Made by a program: the position numbers and the translations under genes
Notes under the pieces: generated by a model
Told to the model about the DNA's origin: nothing
Database searches by the model: none
The model's input: the letters and a program-made list of their open reading frames with translations, nothing else
Assembly: GCA_002336895.1 (NCBI GenBank)
Contig: DDFC01000009.1
Location: 14,035-78,034, forward strand
Source: Verrucomicrobiaceae bacterium UBA1938
GTDB taxonomy: Bacteria > Verrucomicrobiota > Verrucomicrobiia > Verrucomicrobiales > Verrucomicrobiaceae
DNA length: 64,000 nucleotides
Direction of reading: 5' to 3'
Part shown: piece by piece, positions 25,001 through 32,979 of the stretch
How positions within the stretch are numbered: the stretch's first letter is position 1
How the letters are laid out: the number at the start of each line of letters is the position of its first letter

Positions 25001-27711
25001 ATACCGGCACATATCTCAAGCAGGTGCTGGGCTCCGGTTCTGTCGTTCGGGAAACAGCCCGTGCGAGCGCTCCAGAGCGGGCTAAAACCCGAACGACGAA
25101 CACGATCAGCATTCGTGGTGCACGCGAGCACAATCTGAAAAACATCTCTGTGGATATTCCGCGCGATGAGTTTGTGGTCGTGACAGGTCTGAGCGGCTCG
25201 GGCAAGTCCTCGCTGGCGTTTGATCTCATCTTTGCCGAGGGGCAGCGTCGGTTCCTGGACAGCATGTCCGTCTATGCGCGCACGTTTGTGGAGCAGATGG
25301 AAAAGCCGGAGGTGGACCTCATCACGGGCGTGCCGCCCACGGTGGCCATCGAGCAGCGCATCTCGCGTGGCGGTGGCAAGTCCACCGTGGCCACGGTCAC
25401 GGAGGTGTATCACTTCCTGCGCCTGCTCTTTTCCAAGCTGGGCACGCAGTATTGTCCCGCCTGCCAGGTGCCGGTGAAGAAGCAGAGCGTGCAGGCCATT
25501 CTGAAAACGGTGCAGCAGCACCTGCGCAGCGGTGGTGGCGGGCACCTCATGGCACCGCTGATCAAGGCGCGCAAAGGCTTCCACACCGACGTGGCCGAAA
25601 ACGCGGCCAAGCATGGCATCGAGACGTTGCTCGTCGATGGCGAGTTCCGCGACACCATGGGCTTCAAGAAGCTGGAACGCTTCAAGGAACATACCATCGA
25701 CGCCGTCATCGCCCGTGTTTCCAAAGAGGACGATGCCGACCAGCTCCGCACCCACATCGAGGCCGCGCTCAAAATGGGCAAGGGCACCATCAAGCTGCGC
25801 ATCAATGACAAGACCACGCACGTGCTCAGCACGGAGATGAGCTGCCCCTCGTGCGGTCTGTCCTTTGAAGAGCTGGACCCGCGCCTCTTCAGCTTCAACA
25901 GCCCGCACGGCTGGTGCAAAGACTGCCGTGGCTTTGGCGTCACCGGGCACAGGAGCGACCACAGCGACCGTGCGCCGGATGTCTCCGTGCTGGAGGCTGA
26001 GCTGGAAGAGGAGCGCCGCTTTGCCAGCGCGGATGACGAGGAGGAAAAACCACGCGAGATCTGCCCCTGCTGCCAGGGCAGCCGCATCAATGAAATCGGC
26101 CGCGCCGTGCAGCTGCAGGGCACGCGCATTCAGCAGTTTGCCGGACTCACGGCGGGAGATGCGGGGCGTCTGTTGGCGAAGCTGAAGTTTGAAGGCACGG
26201 AGGCCATTATCGCGCGGGACATCGTGAAAGAGATCGCGCAACGCCTGCAGTTCATGCAGGAGGTCGGTCTGGGGTATCTGCAGCTGAACCGCAGCGCGGA
26301 CACGCTCAGCGGTGGCGAGGCGCAGCGCATCCGCCTTTCCGCACAGCTCGGCAGCAATCTGCGCGGTGTCTTGTACGTGTTGGATGAGCCCACCATCGGC
26401 CTGCATCCGCGCGACAACGAGAGGCTGCTCGACACGCTGAGCGCGCTGCGGGACAAGGGCAACTCCCTGCTCGTGGTGGAGCACGACGACGAGACGATGA
26501 AGCGTGCGGACACTATCCTCGATCTCGGGCCGGGCGCGGGCAAGTTCGGCGGGCAGATCGTGGCGCAGGGCACGCTGCCGCAGATTTTGAAGAACAAGCA
26601 CAGCGTCACCGGCGCCAGCCTGCGCACCCCCATTCAGCATCCGGTGAATGGCAAGCGCCGCCCCCTGCCTGCGGCCAAGTCCAAGGACGGCTGGCTGCAC
26701 CTGACCGGCGCCACGGTGAACAATCTCAAGGACGTGGATGTATCCTTCCCGCTCGGTCGCCTGACCGTGCTCACGGGCGTGAGCGGCAGCGGCAAGAGCT
26801 CGCTGATGCATGGCGCTCTCTCACCTGCGGTGCGCGAGAAGATCAGCAAGACCAAGCAGAAGTTCACAAAGACCTGGAAGAGCCTCACTGGCTGCGAAAA
26901 CCTGCAGACGGTGCATGAGGTGGATCAGTCCCCCATCGGCAAGACCAGCCGCTCCTGCCCCGCCACCTACGTGGGCGTGCTGGATGACATCCGTGCGCTC
27001 TTCGCCCAGGTGCCGCTGGCGCGTACGCGTGGCTACACGGCCAGCCGCTTTTCATTCAATACTGAAGGCGGTCGCTGCGAGACCTGCGGTGGCAATGGCG
27101 AGATCAAAGTGGAAATGGCCTTCCTGCCCACCACCCGCGTTCACTGCGAGACCTGCAACGGTCAGCGCTTCAACGCCTCCACGCTGGAGATCGAGTACAA
27201 CGGCAAAAACATCGGCGACGTGCTGCGTATGAGCATCACCGAGGCGGCGGAGTTTTTCGCCTCCGTGCAAAAGATCGCGCGCCCGCTCAAGCTGCTGGCA
27301 GACACCGGCCTGGGCTACCTCCAGCTCGGCCAGCCCAGCCCCACGCTCAGCGGCGGTGAGGCGCAGCGCATCAAGCTGGTGACCGAGCTCCGCAGCGGCG
27401 ACGGCCGCACGGCCAAGGAGCGGCTCAAAGGCCTCACCGTGGCCGGAAAGCGCAATCTGTATCTCATTGAGGAGCCCACCATCGGACTGCATATGCAGGA
27501 CGTGGCGCGTCTCATCGATGTGCTGCACCGCCTCGTGGATGAAGGCCACACCGTCATCGTCATCGAGCACCACCCCGACGTCTATGCCGAAGCCGACTAC
27601 CTCATCGACATCGGCCCCGAAGCCGGGCCTGAAGGTGGGAAGCTGGTGGCAGCGGGAACGCCTGAGCAGGTGAAGAAGTGCAAGGCGAGCCAGACGGCGC
27701 GGTTTTTGTGA
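22093..27711 (+). CDS. uvrA: Tandem (double-length) UvrA, excinuclease ABC subunit A
   Basis: 1872 residues, about twice the usual length. The protein consists of two complete UvrA units fused head to tail, giving four ABC ATPase modules. Walker A motifs lie at about residues 45 (GPSGSGKSS), 667 (GVSGSGKST), 1031 (GLSGSGKSS) and 1561 (GVSGSGKSS). The LSGGE signatures lie near 487, 865, 1402 and 1750. Walker B is VLDEPS, LLLDEPT, VLDEPT and, in the fourth, LIEEPT. Zinc-binding CxxC pairs typical of UvrA are present in both halves (CPTCRGFG, CERCAGNGFEK, CKDCRGFGV, CETCGGNGEIK). UvrA finds bulky DNA lesions and loads UvrB. UvrA normally dimerises, so this form may act as a covalent dimer. A similar fused UvrA is known in Chlamydia. 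The linkers carry the palindromic DNA listed separately. The ATG at 22093 is chosen. Confidence 0.95.
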   Translation: MSRAAPKSAAKKSLDDVIRIRGARQNNLKGIDLDLPLGKLNVITGPSGSGKSSLAFDTIYAEGQRRYVETFSPYTRQFFERMDKPKVEAIEGIPPAIAIEQVNNMRSTRSTVGTITEINDYLKMLFPRLAEASCPSCQRPVRPESPESILNELLSRHAGKQALILFPVPVPKNTVTADFAAFLQSQGFLRVWLYGQVIRLDDEDALKGRKLPAQVLVVQDRILLETKQRARVSEALEAALRYGKVKVAVSIDDKTLHFSTDWSCADCGITLPAPTPGLFSFNSPIGACPTCRGFGRTLGLDMRKAIPDESLSINQGLVRPFQGSTYGESQLDLERAARKCGVDIHKPFEDYSAEDRKWLIEGTRDDPEEAYNRGEWYGVRGFFKWQESRSYKMHVRVFLSRYRAYTECGDCGGGRLKKEAYNFRIGTHTIADLSRLPVSDLHPLALSWPIKESDHVATMLRGEIVSRLSYMDRAGLGYLNLDRQTRTLSGGELQRVNLTTCLGASLVNTLFVLDEPSIGLHPRDIGRLIGVMEGLRDKGNTLLVVEHEEAVMRSADNLIDIGPGRGEKGGELVYSGPLEKLGAKVKSLTGDYLFGRKSVPVPAQRRSVSSLKSQVSSSAPEKVKGGRKGQPETANLKSGTLSIHGARQNNLKKLDVDIPLGVFCCITGVSGSGKSTLVHEVLYRNLQRLRGEVCEEEPGRVSKISGHEKLHQVVMVDQSPLARTPRSTPAVFLGAFDHIRTLFSETEDAKAQGIMPGFFSFNSGEGRCERCAGNGFEKIEMQFLSDLYVTCPECEGRRYQPHALKILLHGRSIHDVLGMTAEAAVEWFGGPLFESSKKAAQIVTQLRLLNEAGLGYLKLGQPLNTLSGGEAQRLKLIGHLIENPAGTSAGSLLLLDEPTTGLHFDDIALLVKLMQRLVDEGHSLLVIEHNLEVIKCADWVIDLGPDGGEAGGTLVVAGTPEEVAECSASHTGTYLKQVLGSGSVVRETARASAPERAKTRTTNTISIRGAREHNLKNISVDIPRDEFVVVTGLSGSGKSSLAFDLIFAEGQRRFLDSMSVYARTFVEQMEKPEVDLITGVPPTVAIEQRISRGGGKSTVATVTEVYHFLRLLFSKLGTQYCPACQVPVKKQSVQAILKTVQQHLRSGGGGHLMAPLIKARKGFHTDVAENAAKHGIETLLVDGEFRDTMGFKKLERFKEHTIDAVIARVSKEDDADQLRTHIEAALKMGKGTIKLRINDKTTHVLSTEMSCPSCGLSFEELDPRLFSFNSPHGWCKDCRGFGVTGHRSDHSDRAPDVSVLEAELEEERRFASADDEEEKPREICPCCQGSRINEIGRAVQLQGTRIQQFAGLTAGDAGRLLAKLKFEGTEAIIARDIVKEIAQRLQFMQEVGLGYLQLNRSADTLSGGEAQRIRLSAQLGSNLRGVLYVLDEPTIGLHPRDNERLLDTLSALRDKGNSLLVVEHDDETMKRADTILDLGPGAGKFGGQIVAQGTLPQILKNKHSVTGASLRTPIQHPVNGKRRPLPAAKSKDGWLHLTGATVNNLKDVDVSFPLGRLTVLTGVSGSGKSSLMHGALSPAVREKISKTKQKFTKTWKSLTGCENLQTVHEVDQSPIGKTSRSCPATYVGVLDDIRALFAQVPLARTRGYTASRFSFNTEGGRCETCGGNGEIKVEMAFLPTTRVHCETCNGQRFNASTLEIEYNGKNIGDVLRMSITEAAEFFASVQKIARPLKLLADTGLGYLQLGQPSPTLSGGEAQRIKLVTELRSGDGRTAKERLKGLTVAGKRNLYLIEEPTIGLHMQDVARLIDVLHRLVDEGHTVIVIEHHPDVYAEADYLIDIGPEAGPEGGKLVAAGTPEQVKKCKASQTARFL
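23913..24012. repeat. Degenerate AT-rich inverted repeat inside uvrA linker
   Basis: Within the linker between ATPase modules I and II, AGTCTCAAGTTT occurs twice as a direct repeat (23913-23924 and 23927-23938). The 30 bases from 23913 match the reverse complement of 23983-24012 at 21 of 30 positions. The stretch is far AT-richer than the rest of uvrA and encodes low-complexity SSLKSQVSSS-type sequence. It looks like a small palindromic element that inserted in frame. Confidence 0.55.
25042..25097. repeat. Palindromic element in the linker joining the two UvrA halves
   Basis: GTCGTTCGGG (25042-25051) is the exact reverse complement of CCCGAACGAC (25088-25097). Nested inside, AGCCCG (25056-25061) pairs exactly with CGGGCT (25078-25083). 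The 56-base hairpin lies precisely at the junction between the first and second UvrA units and is read through as ARASAPERAKTRTTN-type linker sequence. Confidence 0.7.
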
Positions 27712-27744
27712 TGCAAAATTGGATTGCTTGGTTAGATGTGAAAA

Positions 27745-28716
27745 ATGCCTGATCTCATCGAAAAGACGGAGTATTACAGTTCTGGACCATGGCTCTTAAA
27801 TTACGAGTCCTTGCAGGAACTTGATCGTCTCATTGATGAGGAATGGAGGCGTTTGATCTCTTATCGTGAAGAAAAAATACGTGAGGCAGTAGAAGCTGAA
27901 ATTTCCGAGTATTCAATCCTTCATGAGTGGGAGAAAAAAGACAGGAGAACATTAAAAAAAGACCTTCGAGAACGAATCGAATCGAGGTATAAATATGAAT
28001 CTAGCAAATCATTGACGATTTTGTACTCGAATGATCGACGCTTGGAAGTGGAATCGTTTGTGGCCGCTAATAGGGAATCCAAATGCTCCACTGACACACC
28101 AACTGGGTTCATACTTATCATGAGATGCGCCGATGTCAGTTGCAGTATCCAGCTTCCATACACATCGACATCAATCAAACTTCACGTGGCGCCCGATACC
28201 CTTTCAGAGTCCAGAGAACTGTTCACTGTAATTCGCAGTTGGATCGAGTCGAAACGACCTCCATTATGGCAGCGCATTTGGACCAATTTGTCGGGATTGC
28301 ATTGGCTTCTTCTCCTTATATACTTCGCTACTTCGCTTCAGTTTTTCTCAAGCACAGGAGAAGCTGGCAGATCACAGTATAGAAAAGAGGCTGTTCAACT
28401 CTTGAAAGACGGATTGTCGGATTCGGAGAAAACAAGAGCGGTAGAGCTTATTCTCTGCTTCGAGGCTCGTCTTGTTCCCGATGAATATGCCACGCCTATA
28501 CCAGCATGGTTTTGGTGGTCATCTGTTTTTGCTATTGTGGTTGCTATCTTACTATCGTTTGCACCCAAGGTAATACTTGGGCTCGGCGATGGCCAAGCCG
28601 CAATCAAGAAATGGCGGACGTACTCAACATTTGTTTTTACATCGATCCCTTCTTGGTTCTTTGGCACCTTTTTTCTCCCCAAGTTAGCAGACCTGATTCG
28701 CGCAATATGGAAGTAA
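27745..28716 (+). CDS. Hypothetical membrane protein, AT-rich
   Basis: 323 residues. The N-terminal half is soluble and highly charged, with a helical stretch of Glu/Lys/Arg (about residues 30-90). Three hydrophobic helices follow (LSGLHWLLLLIYFATSLQFF near 185, FWWSSVFAIVVAILLSF near 255, and one at the C-terminus). Codon use is strikingly AT-richer than in the flanking uvrA and yebC genes, which points to recent acquisition. No family is recognised. Confidence 0.6.
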   Translation: MPDLIEKTEYYSSGPWLLNYESLQELDRLIDEEWRRLISYREEKIREAVEAEISEYSILHEWEKKDRRTLKKDLRERIESRYKYESSKSLTILYSNDRRLEVESFVAANRESKCSTDTPTGFILIMRCADVSCSIQLPYTSTSIKLHVAPDTLSESRELFTVIRSWIESKRPPLWQRIWTNLSGLHWLLLLIYFATSLQFFSSTGEAGRSQYRKEAVQLLKDGLSDSEKTRAVELILCFEARLVPDEYATPIPAWFWWSSVFAIVVAILLSFAPKVILGLGDGQAAIKKWRTYSTFVFTSIPSWFFGTFFLPKLADLIRAIWK

Positions 28717-28760
28717 CCAAATCGTGGGTTCGAGTAGCGCTATCGGAGATGGCTTTCCTC

Positions 28761-29222
28761 ATGAAAGCCCTACTGCTTTTGTTGTTCTCTCTGGTCTCAC
28801 TGGCGCAGGCAACGACGACATCATTTTTGATGGTCAAGATGCCTGTCTGTCTCGCAGACGAGAGCGAGGAATTTCCTTCCATCACCCTTCTCGACGTGCC
28901 CGTGTTGAGGGCGGGAGGCGCTCCTGATCAGGACTTTGGCTATATCTGCAGTGAATACTTCCCGCCCAGTGCTGCAAAGTGGGCGAAGCCCGGCAATGTA
29001 AATATCGCCGCCACTTTCGGAATTGTGATCTCGGCAACGATCGACTCAGCAAACCAAAAACTCACGCTCATGATCGACGCATCAGGTGCTCACAAACCCG
29101 AAGGCTCTCCTTACAGTATTGAGCAGGTGGTGGATGCTGTGGAAAAGTGCGTGCGACAGATGGAGCCCCAGATTCTGCCTGCTTACAAAAAGACGGTTGT
29201 CCGCAAGCCTGCTGCCCCATAG
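28761..29222 (+). CDS. Hypothetical secreted protein
   Basis: 153 residues beginning with a clear signal peptide (MKALLLLLFSLVSLAQA). The mature part is small and beta-rich, with TFGIVISATIDSANQKLTL near its middle. An in-frame ATG at 28707 would give a longer leader and is less likely. It follows the AT-rich membrane protein gene by about 45 bases. No family is recognised. Confidence 0.55.
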   Translation: MKALLLLLFSLVSLAQATTTSFLMVKMPVCLADESEEFPSITLLDVPVLRAGGAPDQDFGYICSEYFPPSAAKWAKPGNVNIAATFGIVISATIDSANQKLTLMIDASGAHKPEGSPYSIEQVVDAVEKCVRQMEPQILPAYKKTVVRKPAAP

Positions 29223-29238
29223 CAGGGCCTTCCGAATC

Positions 29239-29502
29239 CTATGCGGCTTTCGCAGTTCGTACGCGGCTGGTGCCTGTTGAGATACCATCTGGGAGGCGCA
29301 CAGCCCACTGCTTGAGCCTGCCATCGACCACAAGACCTACGATGCCATCGCATGGCGGGCAGTTCGTCGATTCAGCAAGAATGATGAAATCGGGCCCCAT
29401 GTGTGAGATGTCATGATGCACGCCTCCGATATCAAGAAACATCTCCACAGTGGCGCTGTAGCCGGTCTTCGGCGAGGATGAACGGATGGTGTTTGATTCC
29501 AT
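29239..29502 (-). CDS. Small hypothetical protein
   Basis: Up to 87 residues; an internal ATG at 29442 would give a 67-residue form. The segment HMGPDFIILAE followed by a CPPCDG pair and GRLKQWAVRLPDGIS has the look of a conserved small beta protein, and its codon use is GC3-rich like a real gene. The longer start would overlap the 5' end of the divergent kinase-like gene by 17 bases; the shorter one would not. Function unknown. Confidence 0.45.
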   Translation of the reverse strand: MESNTIRSSSPKTGYSATVEMFLDIGGVHHDISHMGPDFIILAESTNCPPCDGIVGLVVDGRLKQWAVRLPDGISTGTSRVRTAKAA

Positions 29503-29980
29503 GGAGAAAAAAGCGGTGGCGTATGCCGGGAGCCGTCAGGCAGAGCTGAGCGACAGCCTTGGCTTCGGAGTGGATGGTAGCGTCTGGCTTCTGCACAGCA
29601 AGGAACGAATTCAACCTTGGGCGGCCAAGCTTTTCCGGGCGGACAAACCTTACTGCCGTGAACGGGATTGTTACCTGCGTCTCCGCGAACAAAATGTGGA
29701 GAATGTACGTGGCTTCGCTGTTCCGGCGTACTTGCATCACGATGACGCATGGCTCGTGGTCGAAATGACCATTGTGCGCCCTCCCTACCTCCTTGATTTT
29801 GCCGGTGCACTGCTGGACGAACCATTCGATTTCCACGAGGAAACTTGGGAGGCATGGGAAATGGATCGCATGGAAAAATTCGAAGACCGTTGGCCTGAGG
29901 TAAAGAAAGTCATGCTCGAACTTGAATACCACGGCATCTTTCTCTCCGACCTGCACCCGGGTAACATTGCCTTTGAATAG
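29486..29980 (+). CDS. Minimal protein-kinase-like protein
   Basis: 164 residues with the first half of a kinase fold. A glycine-rich loop GFGVDGSV lies at residues 26-33, an AAKLF lysine (K48) takes the position of the ATP-binding lysine, and LVVEMTIV resembles the hinge. The C-terminus ends with SDLHPGNIAF, in which D155 and N160 have the catalytic-loop spacing. The stop codon comes two codons after this motif, so there is no DFG motif or further C-lobe. It could be a truncated gene, a short family of its own, or a pseudokinase. It is divergent from the small gene at 29239-29502. Confidence 0.5.
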   Translation: MVFDSMEKKAVAYAGSRQAELSDSLGFGVDGSVWLLHSKERIQPWAAKLFRADKPYCRERDCYLRLREQNVENVRGFAVPAYLHHDDAWLVVEMTIVRPPYLLDFAGALLDEPFDFHEETWEAWEMDRMEKFEDRWPEVKKVMLELEYHGIFLSDLHPGNIAFE

Positions 29981-30077
29981 GCAAAAAATGAGCGTGCTTC
30001 GTAGCTTGGTGCTCCTTGCATTCCCCCTGCTCCCACCTTTGATGGCTGCCTAACTTTGAACTGAACGACACATCATC

Positions 30078-30794
30078 ATGGGCGCACAATGGAAACAGAA
30101 ATGGCGGGAAATGGCCGCGGACCAGAAGGGGAAGATCACGGGCAAGCTGGTGCGTGAAATCCAGGTGGCGGCCAAGCTGGGCGGCCCGCACCCTGAGTAC
30201 AACGCCCGTCTGGCTGCTGCGGTGGCCAATGCCAAGAAGCAGAGCGTGACGCGGGACACCATCGAGCGCGCCATCGCCAAGGGCTCGGGCACCGGTCCGG
30301 ATGCCGTGCAGTATGAGACGACCATTTATGAGGGTTTCACCCCGCATCGCGTGCCGGTCATCGTGGAATGCCTGACGGACAACAACAACCGCACCTCCTC
30401 GGAGATCAAGGTGCTCTTCCGCGCAGGCAGCATCGGCAAGGTGATGTGGATGTTTGACCATGTGGGCATGGTCGAGGCGCACCATGCGGACAAGACGCTG
30501 GACATCGAAGTGGCCGCGCTGGAGGCCGAGGCGGAAAACGTGGAGCCGATGGAAGTCGAAGACGAAGAAGCCGCAGGCCATATCGGCGCACGCTTTTTCA
30601 CCCAGACAACGACGCTGGACGCTGTGACCAAAGCCCTCAAAGCCGCAGGCTGGCAGGTGACCACCTCCGAAATGAGCTACGTACCGAAGGAGTACCCGGA
30701 GGTGACCGATGAGCAGCGCGATGAGATCACCAATTTCCTGCAGGCGCTGGACGGACACGATGATGTGCACCGCGTGTACGCTGCGCTGAAATGA
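30078..30794 (+). CDS. YebC/PmpR-family regulator
   Basis: 238 residues. The family pattern is intact: GKLVREIQVAAKLGG, RLAAAVANAKKQSVTRDTIE, YEGFTPHRVPVIVECLTDN and NRTSSEIKVLFRAGS. The N-terminus (MGAQWKQKWREM) lacks the usual GHSKW start and resembles a divergent branch. YebC-type proteins were described as transcription regulators and more recently as factors that help ribosomes translate difficult sequences. It acts in the cytoplasm. The next gene starts three bases after the stop, so the two are probably co-transcribed. Confidence 0.9.
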   Translation: MGAQWKQKWREMAADQKGKITGKLVREIQVAAKLGGPHPEYNARLAAAVANAKKQSVTRDTIERAIAKGSGTGPDAVQYETTIYEGFTPHRVPVIVECLTDNNNRTSSEIKVLFRAGSIGKVMWMFDHVGMVEAHHADKTLDIEVAALEAEAENVEPMEVEDEEAAGHIGARFFTQTTTLDAVTKALKAAGWQVTTSEMSYVPKEYPEVTDEQRDEITNFLQALDGHDDVHRVYAALK

Positions 30795-30797
30795 CGA

Positions 30798-32957
30798 ATG
30801 AATGACGAATGCGAAAGCCCGAAGGATGAAAGGGGTCGGCAGCGGCTCCTGCAGCGCGTATTTCGAGCTTCAGCATTGTTGGTGATGCCCGCAGCGCTGC
30901 TCCTCTGCGGCTGCGGCAAGAAGAAGGCCGCGCCAAAGCCCAAGGCCGAAACTCCCGTCATGGTGCAGCCCACCCTGCTCACCGAGGCGGAGCGGCTGGG
31001 GCTGGCGGCGCGCGTGGCGGGAGATGTGGAGTTTTGCGTCAGCAGTGTGCAGTTCAGGCGGCATGCTGCGGCATTGCAGGCCTCCCGCTGGTGGCAGCAG
31101 GTGCAGGCCTTTTTGGAAGATAAAACCCCGGCGGCGGTCAAGACCGGTGGTGTGGTGGTGGACGATGCCTTTCTGGCCATTGGCAAAGACAGCGCCAAAA
31201 GCCTGCTGCTGCTGCGACAGCTGAACGATCTGTACAATGAGACCTCCTATCGCGGCATGATGAGCGGCGGTGTGCTCTCCGGGCTGGGCACCAGCTTTGA
31301 CGCGCAGAAACTCATCGATGCAGCGCTGCGGGATCCCGAGGTGCTGGAGGCTCTGATCCTGCTGCTGGAGCGTTTTGAGATGCCGCCCGTGATGATCGGT
31401 GTGGCCTCGCCTGAGCCTGAGAAGGTTCTGCATCAAATGAGCGAGCTGCTGCATCTGGCGGACTGGCTGGGAAATGCACCGCAGTCACGCATCGTCACGG
31501 CACAGGGAGAGAAGATCACCGTCAATGAGATCGCCATGGATCAGGTGCTGACGAAGGACCGGCGGCATGAATGGCTGGAGGCGCTGACCAAGGCCGTGCC
31601 TGAGATCACACCGGAGATGAAGGACCGCATCGCGCGTGGTCTGGAGGTGCTGGCACGCAAGAAGTGGGTGCTGGCGCTGGGCCTGGGCCCGCAGCGCGCC
31701 TTTGTGGCCGTGGGCCAGTCCAAGGATCAGATCCGCCTGGCCAATGGCGTGGAGGACTCTCTGCTGTCACGGCCTGAGATGCGCCTGCTGGATGCCCATG
31801 CAGTGAAGCGCCTGGGCCTCATCGCGTGCTGGGACGGCGTGTTTTTGGACGCGGTGTATTCTGATCATCCTTTCCAGCCGATCGTGCGCGGTGCGCTGGC
31901 GGGCTTGCAGAAGGAAAAGGTGTTTGAGGGAGTGGTGCGTGCTCTGGAGCCGGAGGCGCTGACGCTGGCGGCCGCAGAGCGTGCCTACTACCACAGCGAG
32001 CACAGCACAGGTGCGGCGGCAGTCTGGTGGGAGGGTGGCCTGCAGATGGATATGGTGGGCGGCATGTCGTCCAAAGACATCGAGGCTCTGGCGCAGCCCA
32101 CGCAGTTTGCGGCGCTGCTGGACGAGCCCCAGCTCGTTTTCGGCTTGAGCGGCCAGAGTGCGGGCACAGGCGCAGGGAGGGCGTATTTTGAGGCCTGGAT
32201 GCACGCGCTGCACTCCACAGCGCACGAACTGATCAAGGCTGGTGTGGGGGGCGCGCAGTCAGCCCAGATCTACAAGCTGGTGGATCTGGCCGTGCTGCCG
32301 CCCGTCATCGGCATGTATGACGGCACCAGGACCATCTGGCAGAAAGGGCTGGGCAATGATGGCGCCATCCTGCTGGATGTGGGTGGCAAGATGCCTGCGC
32401 TTCCCGGCCTGCCGCCGGGTGGTGAATCCGTGCCTCTGCCACGCTTTGCCGTCGTGCATGAGATGAAAAACCGCGAGCTGATCGGCGTGGCCTGGCAGAA
32501 CATGGAGTCCTCCCTGCAGCAGCTCGTCAAAGGCTCGCCCATACCTCTGCCAATACAGCTGCCCACGGCCACGGTGAAGCGCAGCGGAGACCTGACGAGC
32601 TACAGCTATGAGCTGCCGTTTGATTCACGCGAGCTGGCCCCCTGTGCGTCGCTGAATGCAAAGCTCTTCATGCTGGGCACCTCGCGTGTGCAGCAGGAGC
32701 ATCTGGCGGAGGTGCTGTCGCAGCCATCCAAAGCGACCGTCACCGGCCTGCGGATGAAGCTGAACTTTGTCAAACTGCGCGAGTTTCTGAAAGCCTTCGC
32801 CGCCGCACGTGCGCAGAATGGCGGTGATGCCGAGCTGAAAGCGGCGCTGAAGTGGATGGAGCCCGTCGATGCCCTGGACCTCCGCCAGTGGAGCGAGCAG
32901 GATGTGGGCAGATCGCGCCTGTCATGGCAGATGCACGATGTGCTGAGCTATGATTGA
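30798..32957 (+). CDS. Large hypothetical lipoprotein
   Basis: 719 residues. After a charged leader, a hydrophobic stretch (ALLVMPAALLLCGCGKKK) ends with a lipobox at Cys39, followed by a Lys/Pro-rich spacer. The mature protein alternates helical and strand segments and contains no motif I can name. Its start lies directly behind the yebC stop. It is convergent with the secreted protein at 32980. Confidence 0.65.
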   Translation: MNDECESPKDERGRQRLLQRVFRASALLVMPAALLLCGCGKKKAAPKPKAETPVMVQPTLLTEAERLGLAARVAGDVEFCVSSVQFRRHAAALQASRWWQQVQAFLEDKTPAAVKTGGVVVDDAFLAIGKDSAKSLLLLRQLNDLYNETSYRGMMSGGVLSGLGTSFDAQKLIDAALRDPEVLEALILLLERFEMPPVMIGVASPEPEKVLHQMSELLHLADWLGNAPQSRIVTAQGEKITVNEIAMDQVLTKDRRHEWLEALTKAVPEITPEMKDRIARGLEVLARKKWVLALGLGPQRAFVAVGQSKDQIRLANGVEDSLLSRPEMRLLDAHAVKRLGLIACWDGVFLDAVYSDHPFQPIVRGALAGLQKEKVFEGVVRALEPEALTLAAAERAYYHSEHSTGAAAVWWEGGLQMDMVGGMSSKDIEALAQPTQFAALLDEPQLVFGLSGQSAGTGAGRAYFEAWMHALHSTAHELIKAGVGGAQSAQIYKLVDLAVLPPVIGMYDGTRTIWQKGLGNDGAILLDVGGKMPALPGLPPGGESVPLPRFAVVHEMKNRELIGVAWQNMESSLQQLVKGSPIPLPIQLPTATVKRSGDLTSYSYELPFDSRELAPCASLNAKLFMLGTSRVQQEHLAEVLSQPSKATVTGLRMKLNFVKLREFLKAFAAARAQNGGDAELKAALKWMEPVDALDLRQWSEQDVGRSRLSWQMHDVLSYD

Positions 32958-32979
32958 GGCAGCTCAAGATCTGTGCGGC

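Noticed and set aside
24997..26811. Long minus-strand open frame inside uvrA
   Set aside because: It is the shadow of a strongly supported gene; its translation has no domain and is His/Ala/Arg-rich.
22093..27711. Possible assembly duplication of uvrA
   Set aside because: The two halves differ substantially in protein and DNA sequence and the fused form is known in related bacteria, so it is a true tandem gene.
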